Assembly (NCBI GenBank): GCA_019425015.1
Contig: JAHYYJ010000007.1
Span: 1-64,000 of the forward strand
Reading direction: 5' to 3'
Length of the DNA: 64,000 nucleotides
Origin: Collinsella sp.
Lineage (GTDB): Bacteria; Actinomycetota; Coriobacteriia; Coriobacteriales; Coriobacteriaceae
Shown: positions 23,523-32,834 of the stretch, piece by piece
Numbering within the stretch: the first letter of the stretch is position 1
Layout: each line of letters starts with the position of its first letter
Notes under the pieces: generated by a model
Database searches by the model: none
Told to the model about the DNA's origin: nothing
What the model saw: the letters and a program-made list of their open reading frames with translations, nothing else
Translations under genes and position numbers: made by a program

Positions 23523-24426
23523 AAGAAAAAACACTGCATCGCATCTTTTAGCGCGATTTCGTGGATTGATTCAGGCGGCGGCGACGCTTGCGACCAATAT
23601 TCACCTGCCTAACTTTGCCAAGGGCGGCATCTACCAGGGAGCGGGCAAAGCCGTCTGCGTGCCGGGCCTCAACTGCTACTCGTGTCCGGCGGCCTCGGGT
23701 GCGTGCCCCATCGGGTCGTTTCAGTCGGTGGTGGGCTCGTCTAAGTTTAGCTTTTCGTATTACGTCACCGGAACGCTCATTCTGATCGGCGTGCTGCTGG
23801 GACGTTTTGTATGCGGCTTTTTGTGCCCGTTTGGATGGCTACAAGAGCTTTTGCATAAGATTCCCAGCAAAAAGCTCTCCACGAAAAAGCTCAAGCCGCT
23901 CACGTACATCAAGTACGTCGTGCTGCTGTTTGCCGTGGTGCTGCTGCCCGTCTTGGTGGTTAACGACGTGGGCATGGGCGACCCGTTCTTTTGCAAGTAC
24001 ATCTGCCCGCAGGGTGTGCTCGAGGGCGCGATTCCGCTGTCCATCATGAACGTGGGAATCCGCTCCGCGCTGGGAAAGCTCTTTACCTGGAAGCTCGCAA
24101 TCCTCATTGTGGTTGCGGTGCTGAGCGTGCTGTTCTACCGCCCCTTCTGTAAATGGATTTGCCCCCTCGGTGCGTTTTATGCACTCATGAACAAGGTGTC
24201 TTTGCTGGGGATCCAGGTTGACCAGTGCAAATGCGTCTCGTGCGGCAAGTGCGCCAAGGTGTGTCAAATGGACGTGGACGTTACGCGTACGCCCAACCAT
24301 GCCGAGTGCATTCGTTGCGGCAAATGCGTGGGCGCGTGCCCCGTCGATGCTATTAGCTTTCGCTATGGGCTGGGTGTGACGGGCGACAAACCCGCGCAGT
24401 CCACGCAAGCCTGCGAAAACAAATAG
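23515..24426 (+). CDS. Membrane-bound 4Fe-4S ferredoxin (NapH/MauN-like)
   Basis: A 303-residue polytopic protein. Membrane helices carry CP motifs (CGFLCPFGW, CKYICPQG, CKWICPLGAFY) and a further CYSCPAASGACP near the N-terminus. Two ferredoxin-type 4Fe-4S motifs lie at the end (CKCVSCGKCAKVCQMDV and CIRCGKCVGACPVD). Such proteins move electrons across or along the membrane, here probably to a periplasmic-side thiol system. TTG is the likely start: GGAG lies 10 bases before it and it overlaps the upstream stop. It is the middle gene of a CXXC peptide, ferredoxin and redoxin operon. Confidence 0.85.
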   Translation: MDKRKNTASHLLARFRGLIQAAATLATNIHLPNFAKGGIYQGAGKAVCVPGLNCYSCPAASGACPIGSFQSVVGSSKFSFSYYVTGTLILIGVLLGRFVCGFLCPFGWLQELLHKIPSKKLSTKKLKPLTYIKYVVLLFAVVLLPVLVVNDVGMGDPFFCKYICPQGVLEGAIPLSIMNVGIRSALGKLFTWKLAILIVVAVLSVLFYRPFCKWICPLGAFYALMNKVSLLGIQVDQCKCVSCGKCAKVCQMDVDVTRTPNHAECIRCGKCVGACPVDAISFRYGLGVTGDKPAQSTQACENK

Positions 24427-24461
24427 GTACCTATATAAGTTTCGATATAAACGGAGGAACC

Positions 24462-25424
24462 ATGAAACTGTCAAAAATTGCGGCTCTGTTGATGCTGCCC
24501 GTGCTGGCGCTGACTCTCGCGGCGTGCTCTGCCCCCAAGGGCGACGCGAAGGGTGCTACGAGCGGCGATGCGCAGATTGCCGAGCTTGTGGCACAAAAGC
24601 CGTCGAGCGCCGAGGAGGCGGCCAAGCTGTACCAGCAGCTGCTGCAAAAGGAAAACGAGATCTTTGCGAGCGATAACGCCCTATGGGAAAAGGTGTTCCT
24701 TGCGGCCAACAAAGACACTCCCATGATTGAGGACGGCAAGAACTACGGCGACTTCTTGCTCGATACCATCGAGGGCGCCAAGGATCAGTTTGCGGCTGAC
24801 GAGCTTAAGACGCTTAAGGCCGGCGCGCAGCAGGTCAAGGAGATCGAGGACAAGCTCATGGCGCTGGAGAAGGAGTTCCCCGGATGCGGCAGCACGCCCG
24901 GCGAGGGGGAGAGCGTCGATGCCTCGACCGCAGGCATGACCAACGGCGAGAGCGGGGAGACGAAGTTCCCCAGCTTTAAGGGCAAGGACTTGGACGGCAA
25001 CGATGTAAACAGCGACGAGCTGTTCTCCAAGAACAAGGTCACCGTCATGAACTTCTGGTTTACCACCTGCAAGCCGTGCGTGGGAGAGCTGGGCGATCTG
25101 GAGAAGCTCAACAAGGAGCTTGCCGAGAAGGGCGGCCAGGTCGTGGGCGTTAATTCCTTTACGCTCGACGGCAAAAAAGACGAGGTGGCCGATGCCAAGG
25201 ACGTGCTTTCCAAGAAGGGCGTGACGTATAAAAACATCTGGTTTAAGTCGGACAGCGAGGCCGGAAAGTTCACCTCCAACCTGTACTCGTTCCCGACCAC
25301 CTATGTGATCGACCAGAACGGCAACATCGTGGGAGAGCCGATCATGGGCGGTATCAACTCTGCTGAGCAGCGTGAGGCGCTCAACAAACTGATCGATCAG
25401 GCACTCGCGAAGAGCGAACAGTAG
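24462..25424 (+). CDS. TlpA/ResA-like thioredoxin-fold lipoprotein
   Basis: A 320-residue lipoprotein. The signal peptide ends at the lipobox LAAC (Cys22). A helical region (about 40-150) rich in Lys and Glu separates it from the redoxin domain, which carries VMNFWFTTCKPCVGELGDLE (active-site CKPC, about 200-203) and the cis-Pro region SFPTTYVIDQNGNIV. Outside the membrane it probably reduces or isomerises thiols of exported proteins, taking electrons from the ferredoxin and CXXC peptide just upstream. GGAGG lies five bases before the ATG. The extra 110-residue helical segment is not standard for ResA. Confidence 0.85.
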   Translation: MKLSKIAALLMLPVLALTLAACSAPKGDAKGATSGDAQIAELVAQKPSSAEEAAKLYQQLLQKENEIFASDNALWEKVFLAANKDTPMIEDGKNYGDFLLDTIEGAKDQFAADELKTLKAGAQQVKEIEDKLMALEKEFPGCGSTPGEGESVDASTAGMTNGESGETKFPSFKGKDLDGNDVNSDELFSKNKVTVMNFWFTTCKPCVGELGDLEKLNKELAEKGGQVVGVNSFTLDGKKDEVADAKDVLSKKGVTYKNIWFKSDSEAGKFTSNLYSFPTTYVIDQNGNIVGEPIMGGINSAEQREALNKLIDQALAKSEQ

Positions 25425-25438
25425 GTTCGAATGCGACA

Positions 25439-25527
25439 AAGGTGTGACAAAGGGGCAGTCCCTTTGTCACACCTTCGATGTTATGTGCGGGATGGTGCGC
25501 CATGCGGCGTGCCGTCCCGTTTTTTGT
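25439..25527. repeat. TGTGACAAAGG palindrome with conserved tail (copy 2)
   Basis: AAGGTGTGACAAAGG pairs with CCTTTGTCACACCTT. The tail to 25527 matches the one at 21415-21470 except for a few bases, showing that palindrome plus tail is one mobile or amplified unit of about 90 bases. It follows the redoxin gene. Confidence 0.75.
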
Positions 25528-25631
25528 TCGTTACATTTTTGTTCGTTACATTCCTTGCTGGTACCGGCAAAAAAGCTGATAGAGTAGGTCAAACGCGTTG
25601 GATGCGAACGGCGGGGGAGAGGTTGCCGTCC

Positions 25632-28600
25632 ATGCTGGATCTCAGAGTTATTTGCAAAAGGTACGTTACGCAGTCGTTTACGCAGGTAGCGCTCGACAGC
25701 GTAAGCCTGTCTTTTCGCGATAACGAGTTTGTAGCCATCCTGGGTCCTTCGGGCTCGGGTAAAACTACGATGCTCAACGTCATTGGTGGACTCGACCATT
25801 TCGATTCCGGCGACCTGCTGATCGATGGCATCTCGACCAAGGACTTCAGCGACCGCGATTGGGATGCCTACAGAAACAATCGCATTGGCTTTGTGTTTCA
25901 GAGCTACAACCTCATTCCGCATCAGAGCATTTTGGAAAACGTGGAATTGGCGCTTACACTCACGGGCGTGGGACATGCCGAGCGCCGCCAGCGTGCGCGT
26001 AAGGCGCTCGAGGCGGTTGGTCTGGGCGAGCACGTTGACAAACGCCCGAACCAGCTTTCGGGCGGGCAGATGCAGCGCGTGGCCATTGCCCGCGCCTTGA
26101 TCAACGATCCCGAGATTGTGCTGGCTGACGAGCCGACCGGCGCCTTGGACTCAACGACATCCGTGCAGGTTATGGATTTGCTCAAGGACGTTGCGCGCGA
26201 TCGTCTGGTCATCATGGTCACGCACAATCCCGAGCTGGCGTACCAGTACGCCACGCGCATCGTCAGCCTGGCGGACGGCAAGGTCACCGACGATTCAGAT
26301 CCCTTTGATGCTACCGAGGCCGCGCGTCGCGAGGCCAAGCCCACGCGCAAAACCTCGATGAGCTTTGTGACGGCGCTGGGGCTTTCTGCCCGAAACCTCA
26401 TGACCAAGAAGGGCCGTACGGCCATGACTGCCTTCGCAGGTTCGATTGGCATTATTGGTATCGCAGCGATTCTGGCGCTCTCCAACGGCGTAAACGGCTA
26501 CATCAAAAAGGTCGAGGAGGACACGCTCTCAAGCTACCCGCTTACGATTTCCAAACAAGATTACGACCTGTCGTCCATGATGGGCGGACAGGGGGCTACC
26601 GATGAGGAGGTATCCAAGGGCGAGGCCTCGTCCGATGACGCTACCGGTGGCAAGGCTAAGGGAACGGATAAGATTCCCGTGGTCACGGCCGTAAAGGATA
26701 TGTTCGCAAGCGTTAAATCTAACGATATGACGAGCTTTAAGGCATGGCTTGACGGTGGCGGCGACGGTATCGACAAAGAGGTCAACGCTATCCAGTACGG
26801 CTACGGCGTGACGCCGGTTGTCTATCGTTTGAGCAAGGGCGACGAGAGGCCCGTTCGGCTTGTTCCCAACGCTATGACCGAGGCCATGAGCGGAGGCGCA
26901 AGCTCGGCGGCAACGGTGAGCATGGATTCCATGGGGACCTCGGTCTTTAACGAGATGATTGACGACCAGAGCCTGCTCGACAGCCAATACGATGTCGTTG
27001 CCGGCCATTGGCCCACGTCCGCCAACGAAGCCGTGATGGTGCTTTCGGACCGCGGCACGGTGGGCGACTATACGCTCTATAGCATCGGCGCGCTGGATAT
27101 CGATGAGCTCAACGACCTGGTCAACAGCGCCATGACGGCCGACGGCAAGGTCGAGACGCCCGAGACCGGCACCGACTTTACCTACGACGATGCGCTGTCC
27201 ACGACATTTAAGGTGTTGTCGCCGGCCGATGCCTATCGCAAAAACGAAGAGACCGGCATGTGGACCGACATGTCTGGCGACGCCGACTTTATGGCCGCCA
27301 AGGTTGCCGACGGTATTGACGTGCGCATTGTGGGCGTGGTGCGACCCAACGAGACGGCCAACGCGAGCGCATTGACTCCGGGCATTGCCTATACGCATGC
27401 GCTGACTTGCCAGCTTATGAAGCGCGCCGCCGATTCGCAGATTGTGCAGGAGCAGCTTGCCCACCCCGAGACGGATGTCTTTACGGGCAAAACCTTCGAC
27501 GAGTTGCAGAGCGAGGCCAAGCAAGGCGTTGATTTGGGTAGCATGTTCAGCGTGGACGAGGCGGCACTGAAGAGCGCGTTCTCGTTCGATACGTCTGCGC
27601 TCTCGGGTGCTGCCGGCGGTATGGACCTGTCGGGTCTTGACTTGTCCGGGTTGGATATTGACCTTTCGGGCGTAGGTAAGGATATCGACTTTAGTGACAT
27701 CATGGCCAAAGCGCCGACCCCAGATTTCTCGGGCATCTTCGACGGCCTGGAGCTCACGCCCGAGCAAATGCAGCAGGTGGGAACGCTTGCCAACCAGCTG
27801 TTTGAGGGCTTTTTGCAGTCTGATCAGTTTAAGGCGCTGTCGCCCGAAGATCTTAAGGACGCATCAAAGCTCGCCGCCGCATTCTCGACGTATCTTGAGA
27901 ATGATGACGCGGCCCAGCAAATCCTGGCCCAGCTAAAAGCGCTGGGCGGCGATGCCCTGTCCGAGCGCCTGCAGCAGGCGATGACCGACTATGTGCAAAA
28001 GCAGCTGGCTCCGTATCTGCAGCAGGCTATGGATCAGGTGATGCAGACAATTAGCGAGCAGATTGCGACAACGGTGTCAGCTCAGCTCAAGGCGGGCGCG
28101 GCGGGGCTCATGGGCCAGATGGCGATGCAGATGTCTTCGAGTTTTGCCAACTTGGCGAGCGCTATGCGTGTGGATGCGAGTGCCTTTGCTCGCGCCATCC
28201 ATTTCAACATGGACGCCGAGGACCTGAGTTCGCTCATGATGAGCTATGCCAAGGCGTCGAAGCTCACCTACGATAACAATCTGACCACGCTGGGCTATGC
28301 GGATGAGGCAGACCCCATCTCGGTTAAGATTTTCCCGCGCGACTTTGAGGCCAAGGAGCGCGTGCTCGATCACATCGATGCGTACAACAAGCAGGTCAAA
28401 GCTGCCGGCCACGATGAACAGGCAATCTCGTACACCGACTACATGGGTATCATCATGGGTTCGGTGACCGACATCGTGAACACCATCAGCTTGGTGCTCA
28501 TCGCATTCGTGAGCATCAGCCTGGTCGTGAGCTCCATCATGATCGGCATCATCACCTACATCAGCGTACTGGAGCGCAAAAAGGAGATTGGCATCCTGCG

Positions 28601-28886
28601 CGCGATCGGCGCGTCAAAGCGCAACGTGGCCAACGTATTCAATGCCGAGACCTTTATCGAGGGCCTCATTGCCGGCGTCTTTGCCATTGTCGTTGTGGTG
28701 CTCGTGAGTTTTCCGGTCAATGCCTGGGCGCTTGCGGCCAAACAGGTCCCCAACCTGATGAGCCTGCCCGTGCAGGATGCGCTGGTGCTTATTGCGATTT
28801 CGGTGCTGCTGACGGTCGTCGCCGGCCTGCTGCCTGCCCGCAGCGCATCCAAAAAAGACCCCGTAGAAGCCCTACGCTCCGAATAA
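25632..28886 (+). CDS. ABC transporter, ATPase-permease fusion (MacB-like)
   Basis: A 1084-residue single-chain transporter. Residues 1-235 are an ABC ATPase: Walker A LGPSGSGKTT, signature LSGGQMQRVAIAR, Walker B IVLADEPTGALDS, and H loop VTHNPELA. After a linker, a first helix (about 260-285, TAFAGSIGIIGIAAILAL) leads into a 650-residue extracellular domain; three FtsX-type helices follow (from about 942) with the MacB end KKEIGILRAIGASKRNV. Residues about 663-685 contain repeated DLSGLD-type units. It is larger than usual MacB proteins (about 650 residues). Likely role: export of a peptide or lipid or mechanical extraction at the envelope. Ribosome site GGAGAGG is about ten bases before the ATG. 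Confidence 0.85.
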   Translation: MLDLRVICKRYVTQSFTQVALDSVSLSFRDNEFVAILGPSGSGKTTMLNVIGGLDHFDSGDLLIDGISTKDFSDRDWDAYRNNRIGFVFQSYNLIPHQSILENVELALTLTGVGHAERRQRARKALEAVGLGEHVDKRPNQLSGGQMQRVAIARALINDPEIVLADEPTGALDSTTSVQVMDLLKDVARDRLVIMVTHNPELAYQYATRIVSLADGKVTDDSDPFDATEAARREAKPTRKTSMSFVTALGLSARNLMTKKGRTAMTAFAGSIGIIGIAAILALSNGVNGYIKKVEEDTLSSYPLTISKQDYDLSSMMGGQGATDEEVSKGEASSDDATGGKAKGTDKIPVVTAVKDMFASVKSNDMTSFKAWLDGGGDGIDKEVNAIQYGYGVTPVVYRLSKGDERPVRLVPNAMTEAMSGGASSAATVSMDSMGTSVFNEMIDDQSLLDSQYDVVAGHWPTSANEAVMVLSDRGTVGDYTLYSIGALDIDELNDLVNSAMTADGKVETPETGTDFTYDDALSTTFKVLSPADAYRKNEETGMWTDMSGDADFMAAKVADGIDVRIVGVVRPNETANASALTPGIAYTHALTCQLMKRAADSQIVQEQLAHPETDVFTGKTFDELQSEAKQGVDLGSMFSVDEAALKSAFSFDTSALSGAAGGMDLSGLDLSGLDIDLSGVGKDIDFSDIMAKAPTPDFSGIFDGLELTPEQMQQVGTLANQLFEGFLQSDQFKALSPEDLKDASKLAAAFSTYLENDDAAQQILAQLKALGGDALSERLQQAMTDYVQKQLAPYLQQAMDQVMQTISEQIATTVSAQLKAGAAGLMGQMAMQMSSSFANLASAMRVDASAFARAIHFNMDAEDLSSLMMSYAKASKLTYDNNLTTLGYADEADPISVKIFPRDFEAKERVLDHIDAYNKQVKAAGHDEQAISYTDYMGIIMGSVTDIVNTISLVLIAFVSISLVVSSIMIGIITYISVLERKKEIGILRAIGASKRNVANVFNAETFIEGLIAGVFAIVVVVLVSFPVNAWALAAKQVPNLMSLPVQDALVLIAISVLLTVVAGLLPARSASKKDPVEALRSE

Positions 28887-29120
28887 TGTGACAAAGGGAC
28901 AGTTCCTTTGTCACATTGAGTGGCTTGTAAATCGAGGTCTAATACTTTTCCCGAGAAGTGAACGAGTGAAAACGGGCCCCCGAAGTATCGGCGCTTTCGA
29001 GATGCAATTTCCTGCGGTTTTGCCAGTCAAATCCTGCGGGCTTGACGTCTAAAAATGTCGATGCTTCGGGGGTCCAAAAACGGTCGTTCACTTCTCGGGA
29101 AAAGTATTAGACCTCGATTT
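28887..29120. repeat. MITE-like hairpin element with palindrome (copy 1)
   Basis: It starts with the palindrome TGTGACAAAGG/CCTTTGTCACA (28887-28915), then 13 bases, then a 37-bp perfect inverted repeat (28929-28965 against 29084-29120) enclosing 118 bases that hold a second, weaker inverted repeat (CCCCCGAAG against CTTCGGGGG). The same unit is at 35263-35493. It directly follows the stop of the ABC transporter gene. No transposase is present. Confidence 0.8.
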
Positions 29121-29176
29121 TGCAAGGGCCCAATTACCGTTCGGCACGTTAAGAACTCCCTTTCCCCGCTTAATGC

Positions 29177-29215
29177 TTGACGAAGAGTCCCCTGGTTTAT
29201 ATACCTATCGGTAGG
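29177..29215 (+). promoter_or_regulatory. Promoter and TetR-type operator of the first MFS gene
   Basis: TTGACG (29177-29182), 17 bases and TATACC (29200-29205) make a good sigma-70 promoter. The palindrome CCTATCGGTAGG (29204-29215) overlaps the -10 box and resembles the CTACCG-N2-CGGTAG palindrome before the agmatine deiminase gene, so both are probably sites for the TetR protein encoded between them. Confidence 0.6.
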
Positions 29216-29251
29216 CATATAGGATGTAATGCCGATAGAAATGGAGTGACC

Positions 29252-30532
29252 ATGGCTCTCACCGTACCAGACGAAAAAGACCGTCCTCGCGAGAGCGGCG
29301 CATTTGCTTGGATTGTCGTTATTGCGCTCGGCTTAATGTCCGCCGGGACGACTGGCACATATAGCATTATTGCCGGCTCATTCGTTGCTCCAGTATGTGA
29401 AGACCTGGGCTTTGAGTACACCTCTTTCTCTTTCTATTTCACTGCGATTCTTCTTGGCCTTGCACTTGGACTTCCACTTTTGAGCCGTTTCATTCCAAAA
29501 GTAATAGGCAAACCGGTGCATATTTGCGTTGAACTCGTCCTTATTGCCGCCGGCGCCGCAATGGCGTTCTACACCGAAGTCTGGATGTTCATCGTCTCCG
29601 CTGCGGTGATCGGCATCTGCTTTTCATTCACAACGGGCGTCTGCATGTCCGATGTTATTGACCAATGGTTCAGTAAATCGTCCGGTCTTGCCATCGGCCT
29701 TGCTTGGGGCGTTAATTCTCTCTGTACGCTGTTGTTGAGCCCTGTCATTACGCTGGTTATCGAGCAACAAGGCTGGCGTACGGGATACATCGTACTTGCG
29801 GCCGTTTCTGCAGCTATGATTTTACCTGCGAGTGCATTTATCATTCGCCTTAAACCCTCTGATCGCAACATGCTTCCGTACGGAGAGACCGCCTCTGAAA
29901 CCCATGAGAGACACAGCGTCGATGAGCGGGAAGATACCCTTTCGGGCATGGCACTACGTGATGCCACGAAAACGCCGTCTTTTATTCTCTGTGTCCTCCT
30001 GCTTTGCGTGGCGCAGCTCACCTGCTGCATGAACCAGTTGTTTCCAACCTATGCAAGCGAGGTCGGTTTCAATCCCATCGTAGGAAGCTTAATGGTCTCG
30101 GCAGCTTCGTTCTCCGACATCTTACTAAATCCCTTCGTAGGCAAAACATGTGACAAGCTCGGCTCTATTAAAGCAACGGTCGCGTGGACAGGTGTCAGCA
30201 TTTTTTCGTTCCTGCTTCTCATCATTGGCGGAAGCAATGAGACTGTTTCAATCATTGCAGCTGGCGTAAACGATGCCATGTTCGCCATTGTTGGAACCGC
30301 AATGCCGATGCTTCTCCTCTCGCTCTTTGGATCACGCGATTTTGGAAGGATCTATTCGATCGTTTGCTCAGCGGGCTATGTCGTCGGTGCTTTTGGAATG
30401 CCGGTCATGATGAAGGTTTACGGCATGGCAGGGTCATTCCAGGGAGTATTTATCTTCTGCATTGCCTGCAACCTTATGATTGCTGCGTTTGCTATCGTTT
30501 CCGGCTTTCTCAGTAAGGCTGCTGAAAAGTAA
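29252..30532 (+). CDS. MFS transporter, OFA-like (paralogue 1)
   Basis: A 426-residue carrier with 12 predicted membrane helices. It begins AFAWIVVIALGLMSAGTTGT and has MFS loop residues PVITLVIEQQGWRTGYIVLAA between the halves; FGSRDFGRIYSIVCSAGYVV and AFGMPVMMKVYGMAGSFQGV near the end are shared nearly word for word with the carrier at 33911-35176. It is of the oxalate/formate antiporter-like (OFA) type. Location beside agmatine deiminase suggests uptake of agmatine, exchange for putrescine, or transport of a related amine; not shown by sequence. GGAGTG lies six bases before the ATG. Base composition is less GC-rich than its twin. Confidence 0.82.
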   Translation: MALTVPDEKDRPRESGAFAWIVVIALGLMSAGTTGTYSIIAGSFVAPVCEDLGFEYTSFSFYFTAILLGLALGLPLLSRFIPKVIGKPVHICVELVLIAAGAAMAFYTEVWMFIVSAAVIGICFSFTTGVCMSDVIDQWFSKSSGLAIGLAWGVNSLCTLLLSPVITLVIEQQGWRTGYIVLAAVSAAMILPASAFIIRLKPSDRNMLPYGETASETHERHSVDEREDTLSGMALRDATKTPSFILCVLLLCVAQLTCCMNQLFPTYASEVGFNPIVGSLMVSAASFSDILLNPFVGKTCDKLGSIKATVAWTGVSIFSFLLLIIGGSNETVSIIAAGVNDAMFAIVGTAMPMLLLSLFGSRDFGRIYSIVCSAGYVVGAFGMPVMMKVYGMAGSFQGVFIFCIACNLMIAAFAIVSGFLSKAAEK

Positions 30533-30568
30533 TAAGCGCCGATTGCATCGGCATAGATTGCCACGCAA

Positions 30569-30610
30569 CAGGGGTCGACTCCAAGCCAGACTGGAGTCGG
30601 CCCCTGTTTT
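30569..30610 (+). terminator. Rho-independent terminator after MFS paralogue 1
   Basis: CAGGGGTCGACTCCA pairs with TGGAGTCGGCCCCTG across an eight-base loop and is followed by TTTTCGTTT. Confidence 0.75.
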
Positions 30611-30668
30611 CGTTTAAAGGTTGCCCGCAGGCACCATGTGTGCCAACATGCGTTTCAGCTTGGCTGGT

Positions 30669-31247
30669 CTATTTGAACATAAGCTCGACTATTCCCGCCC
30701 AAACCGCTTTTTCATCAATATCCTCACCTTGAGCGACCGTATTGCTCGCTCCCTCCAGAACGGTATAAAGAATTTGTACGTAGAGCATCACGTCGGCACT
30801 ATCGGAAAACGCGCCAATCTCTACACCATGAAGAAGGATGTCTTTAAGCGCATCCATGGTTCGTTTGGTCGCCGTCGCTTGACGTTCCTGAACTGCAGGA
30901 ATTCGATTTGCTTGAACGCTAACCTCGGCCAGCACGCGCCGGCGTTTTTCATCGCTTCGATAGCCACCTATAACTGAATTGCCGAGCTCGATAAGCGCGG
31001 CCTTGAACCCGTCCCTATCGACTATTAGCGAGTAGTCGCGCTGATAGTCAATGGTCGGAAACATGCTGTCCAAGAGCGTAGTGAAAATCTCCTCTTTAGA
31101 GGGAAAGTAGTAGTACACCGACGGCTTGGATATACCGACAAAGTCGCAAATCTTTCCGATAGACGCTTTGTCATAACCGACTTCTGCCACAAGATCGTAC
31201 ATTGCGTCCAATATTTTTTTTCTTGTGCTCACGCTGCATTTCTCCAT
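30669..31247 (-). CDS. TetR-family regulator of the agmatine/MFS locus
   Basis: A 192-residue regulator. The helix-turn-helix (about 7-55) reads STRKKILDAMYDLVAEVGYD then ASIGKICDFVGISKPSVYYY and FPSKEEIFTTLLDSM. The ligand domain follows and ends KAVWAGIVELMFK. It is divergent from the agmatine deiminase gene, separated by 224 bases carrying a CTACCG-AA-CGGTAG palindrome over a promoter. A similar palindrome precedes the MFS gene on the other side. It probably represses both transcripts and itself in the absence of an amine ligand (inference). Confidence 0.85.
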   Translation of the reverse strand: MEKCSVSTRKKILDAMYDLVAEVGYDKASIGKICDFVGISKPSVYYYFPSKEEIFTTLLDSMFPTIDYQRDYSLIVDRDGFKAALIELGNSVIGGYRSDEKRRRVLAEVSVQANRIPAVQERQATATKRTMDALKDILLHGVEIGAFSDSADVMLYVQILYTVLEGASNTVAQGEDIDEKAVWAGIVELMFK

Positions 31248-31375
31248 TGCAAATCACTTCCGCACTACCAACATTATTAAGGATGGCAACGGAACATCAA
31301 TTCGTGTCCAAACATGACCACTATATACGGTGAACGGTACGTATCAGTAGGCGAGCGGCAATTATTCAAAACTAT

Positions 31376-31396
31376 CTACCGAACGGTAGGTATAGT
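31376..31396 (+). promoter_or_regulatory. Operator palindrome and -10 box of the agmatine operon
   Basis: CTACCGAACGGTAG (31376-31389) is a perfect palindrome; the -10-like TATAGT follows at 31391-31396. A related half-palindrome TACGGTGAACGGTA lies at 31326-31339. It is the likely TetR binding site controlling the deiminase gene. Confidence 0.6.
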
Positions 31397-31471
31397 AGTA
31401 CTATAGCAGGTGAAACCCCGCTATTGTCGCGGCCGGACAGCATCGCGGGAAACCCGACGGAAGGACCAACC

Positions 31472-32710
31472 ATGTACGAGAACTATCGTATGCCGGGCGA
31501 GTTCGAGAAGCGCTCCAACGTCTATGTGACATGGCTTCCCGATTACATCCGTGCAGAGGGCTACGATAACCGCCAGCCCTGCGTTGACGTGATCAAGGCT
31601 CTGCTCGAGTATGGCGACGTTACGGTCAACCTCAATTGCGGCACCCCCGGCTCCTATGAGGAGGCTTGCTCACGCCTGAAGGAGGAGGGGGTTGATCTCG
31701 ATCGTATCGAGATCACGCAGTTCGAAGACTCCAACTTCTATGTCCGCGACAACGGCCCCAGCATCATGGTCGACGACAAAGGCCATTCTTATATGGTCAA
31801 CCCTGCTTGGACCTATTACGGCGTGTGGGACAAGAACTCCCCGGAGTGCCAGTCCGCACGTAAGGCAGCCGTTCACATGGCGGTTGCGCTCGGTTGCTTC
31901 GATATCGTCAATTCCGAAATGGTTTCGGAGGGCGGCGATCGTGAGTTTGACGGTCACGGCACCCTGATCGCCATCGAGGACACGGAATGCCGTAAGCGCA
32001 ATCCCGAGTTCACGAAAGATGAGGTAGAGGCCGAGTATAAGCGCATCTACAACCTCAACAAGGTTATCTGGCTTCCTCAGCCCATGCTTGAGGACGACGA
32101 TTATCGACTGGGCATCCTCGACGAGAAGGAAGACGGAACCCCCGTCTTTGGCATGAGCTTTGCCGCTCACATCGATGAGATGTGTCGCTTTATCACTCCG
32201 AACAAGATTCTTCTTGCCGAGGTGTCCGATGAAGAGGCAGCCTCGAGCAAGGCTGGCGCAGAGTCTCGTCGCCGCATTGAGGCGGCCTACGAGATCCTGA
32301 GCAACGAAACGGACTGGGAGGGCAAGCCCTTCGAGATCGTTCGTATGCCCACCGCCGAGCCGATTGAAGTCGTTATCGCCCCTGGCGATGAGGATTACGA
32401 GCTCTATAAAGGCTTCATCGACGAAATGGGCGGCAAGTTTATGGATGGCACCCCCTGGCCCGAGGGCCCCGTCCACTTCTACGCTGCAGCGAGCTACTGC
32501 AACTTCCTGATCTGCAACGGCGTCGTTCTTGGCCAGCGTTATTACCACGAGGGCATGAGCGAGGTCGTGAAAGAGAAGGACGAGCAGGCCAAGGCGGTTC
32601 TTGAGAGCTGCTTCCCCGATCGCAAGGTCATCATGATTGATTCCCTCGCGCTTAACCTGTCCGGCGGCGGCGTGCACTGCTGGACTAAGGACGTGGCGGC
32701 CAGTCGTTAG
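31472..32710 (+). CDS. aguA: Agmatine deiminase family protein
   Basis: A 412-residue guanidine-group deiminase, probably converting agmatine to N-carbamoylputrescine and ammonia. The family residues are visible: NFYVRDNGPS (Asp93), EGGDREFDGHGT (Glu153), AAHIDEM (His233) and the nucleophile Cys403 in SGGGVHCWTKD. It is about 45 residues longer than typical agmatine deiminases and its RDNGP and DREFDGHGT spellings differ from the usual RDTGP and GSIHVDGEGT, so the guanidino substrate could differ. GGAAGGACC precedes the ATG. It leads an operon with a carbamoyltransferase and an MFS carrier. Confidence 0.8.
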   Translation: MYENYRMPGEFEKRSNVYVTWLPDYIRAEGYDNRQPCVDVIKALLEYGDVTVNLNCGTPGSYEEACSRLKEEGVDLDRIEITQFEDSNFYVRDNGPSIMVDDKGHSYMVNPAWTYYGVWDKNSPECQSARKAAVHMAVALGCFDIVNSEMVSEGGDREFDGHGTLIAIEDTECRKRNPEFTKDEVEAEYKRIYNLNKVIWLPQPMLEDDDYRLGILDEKEDGTPVFGMSFAAHIDEMCRFITPNKILLAEVSDEEAASSKAGAESRRRIEAAYEILSNETDWEGKPFEIVRMPTAEPIEVVIAPGDEDYELYKGFIDEMGGKFMDGTPWPEGPVHFYAAASYCNFLICNGVVLGQRYYHEGMSEVVKEKDEQAKAVLESCFPDRKVIMIDSLALNLSGGGVHCWTKDVAASR

Positions 32711-32757
32711 TGAGCCTTAGAGCCTGCGCTCTTTGGCTTAGGCGCCACATGTACCGC

Positions 32758-32789
32758 TCCCCGAGGGATATCCGTGTTTCCTTCGGGGA
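32758..32789 (+). other. Hairpin between deiminase and carbamoyltransferase genes
   Basis: TCCCCGAGG pairs with CCTTCGGGGA around about 11 bases. There is no T run. It may be a processing or mRNA-stability site that lets the two genes be made in different amounts. Confidence 0.35.
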
Positions 32790-32834
32790 CACATTTAGCA
32801 ATAATTTTGATAATAATTCGAAAGGAAAATAGAC

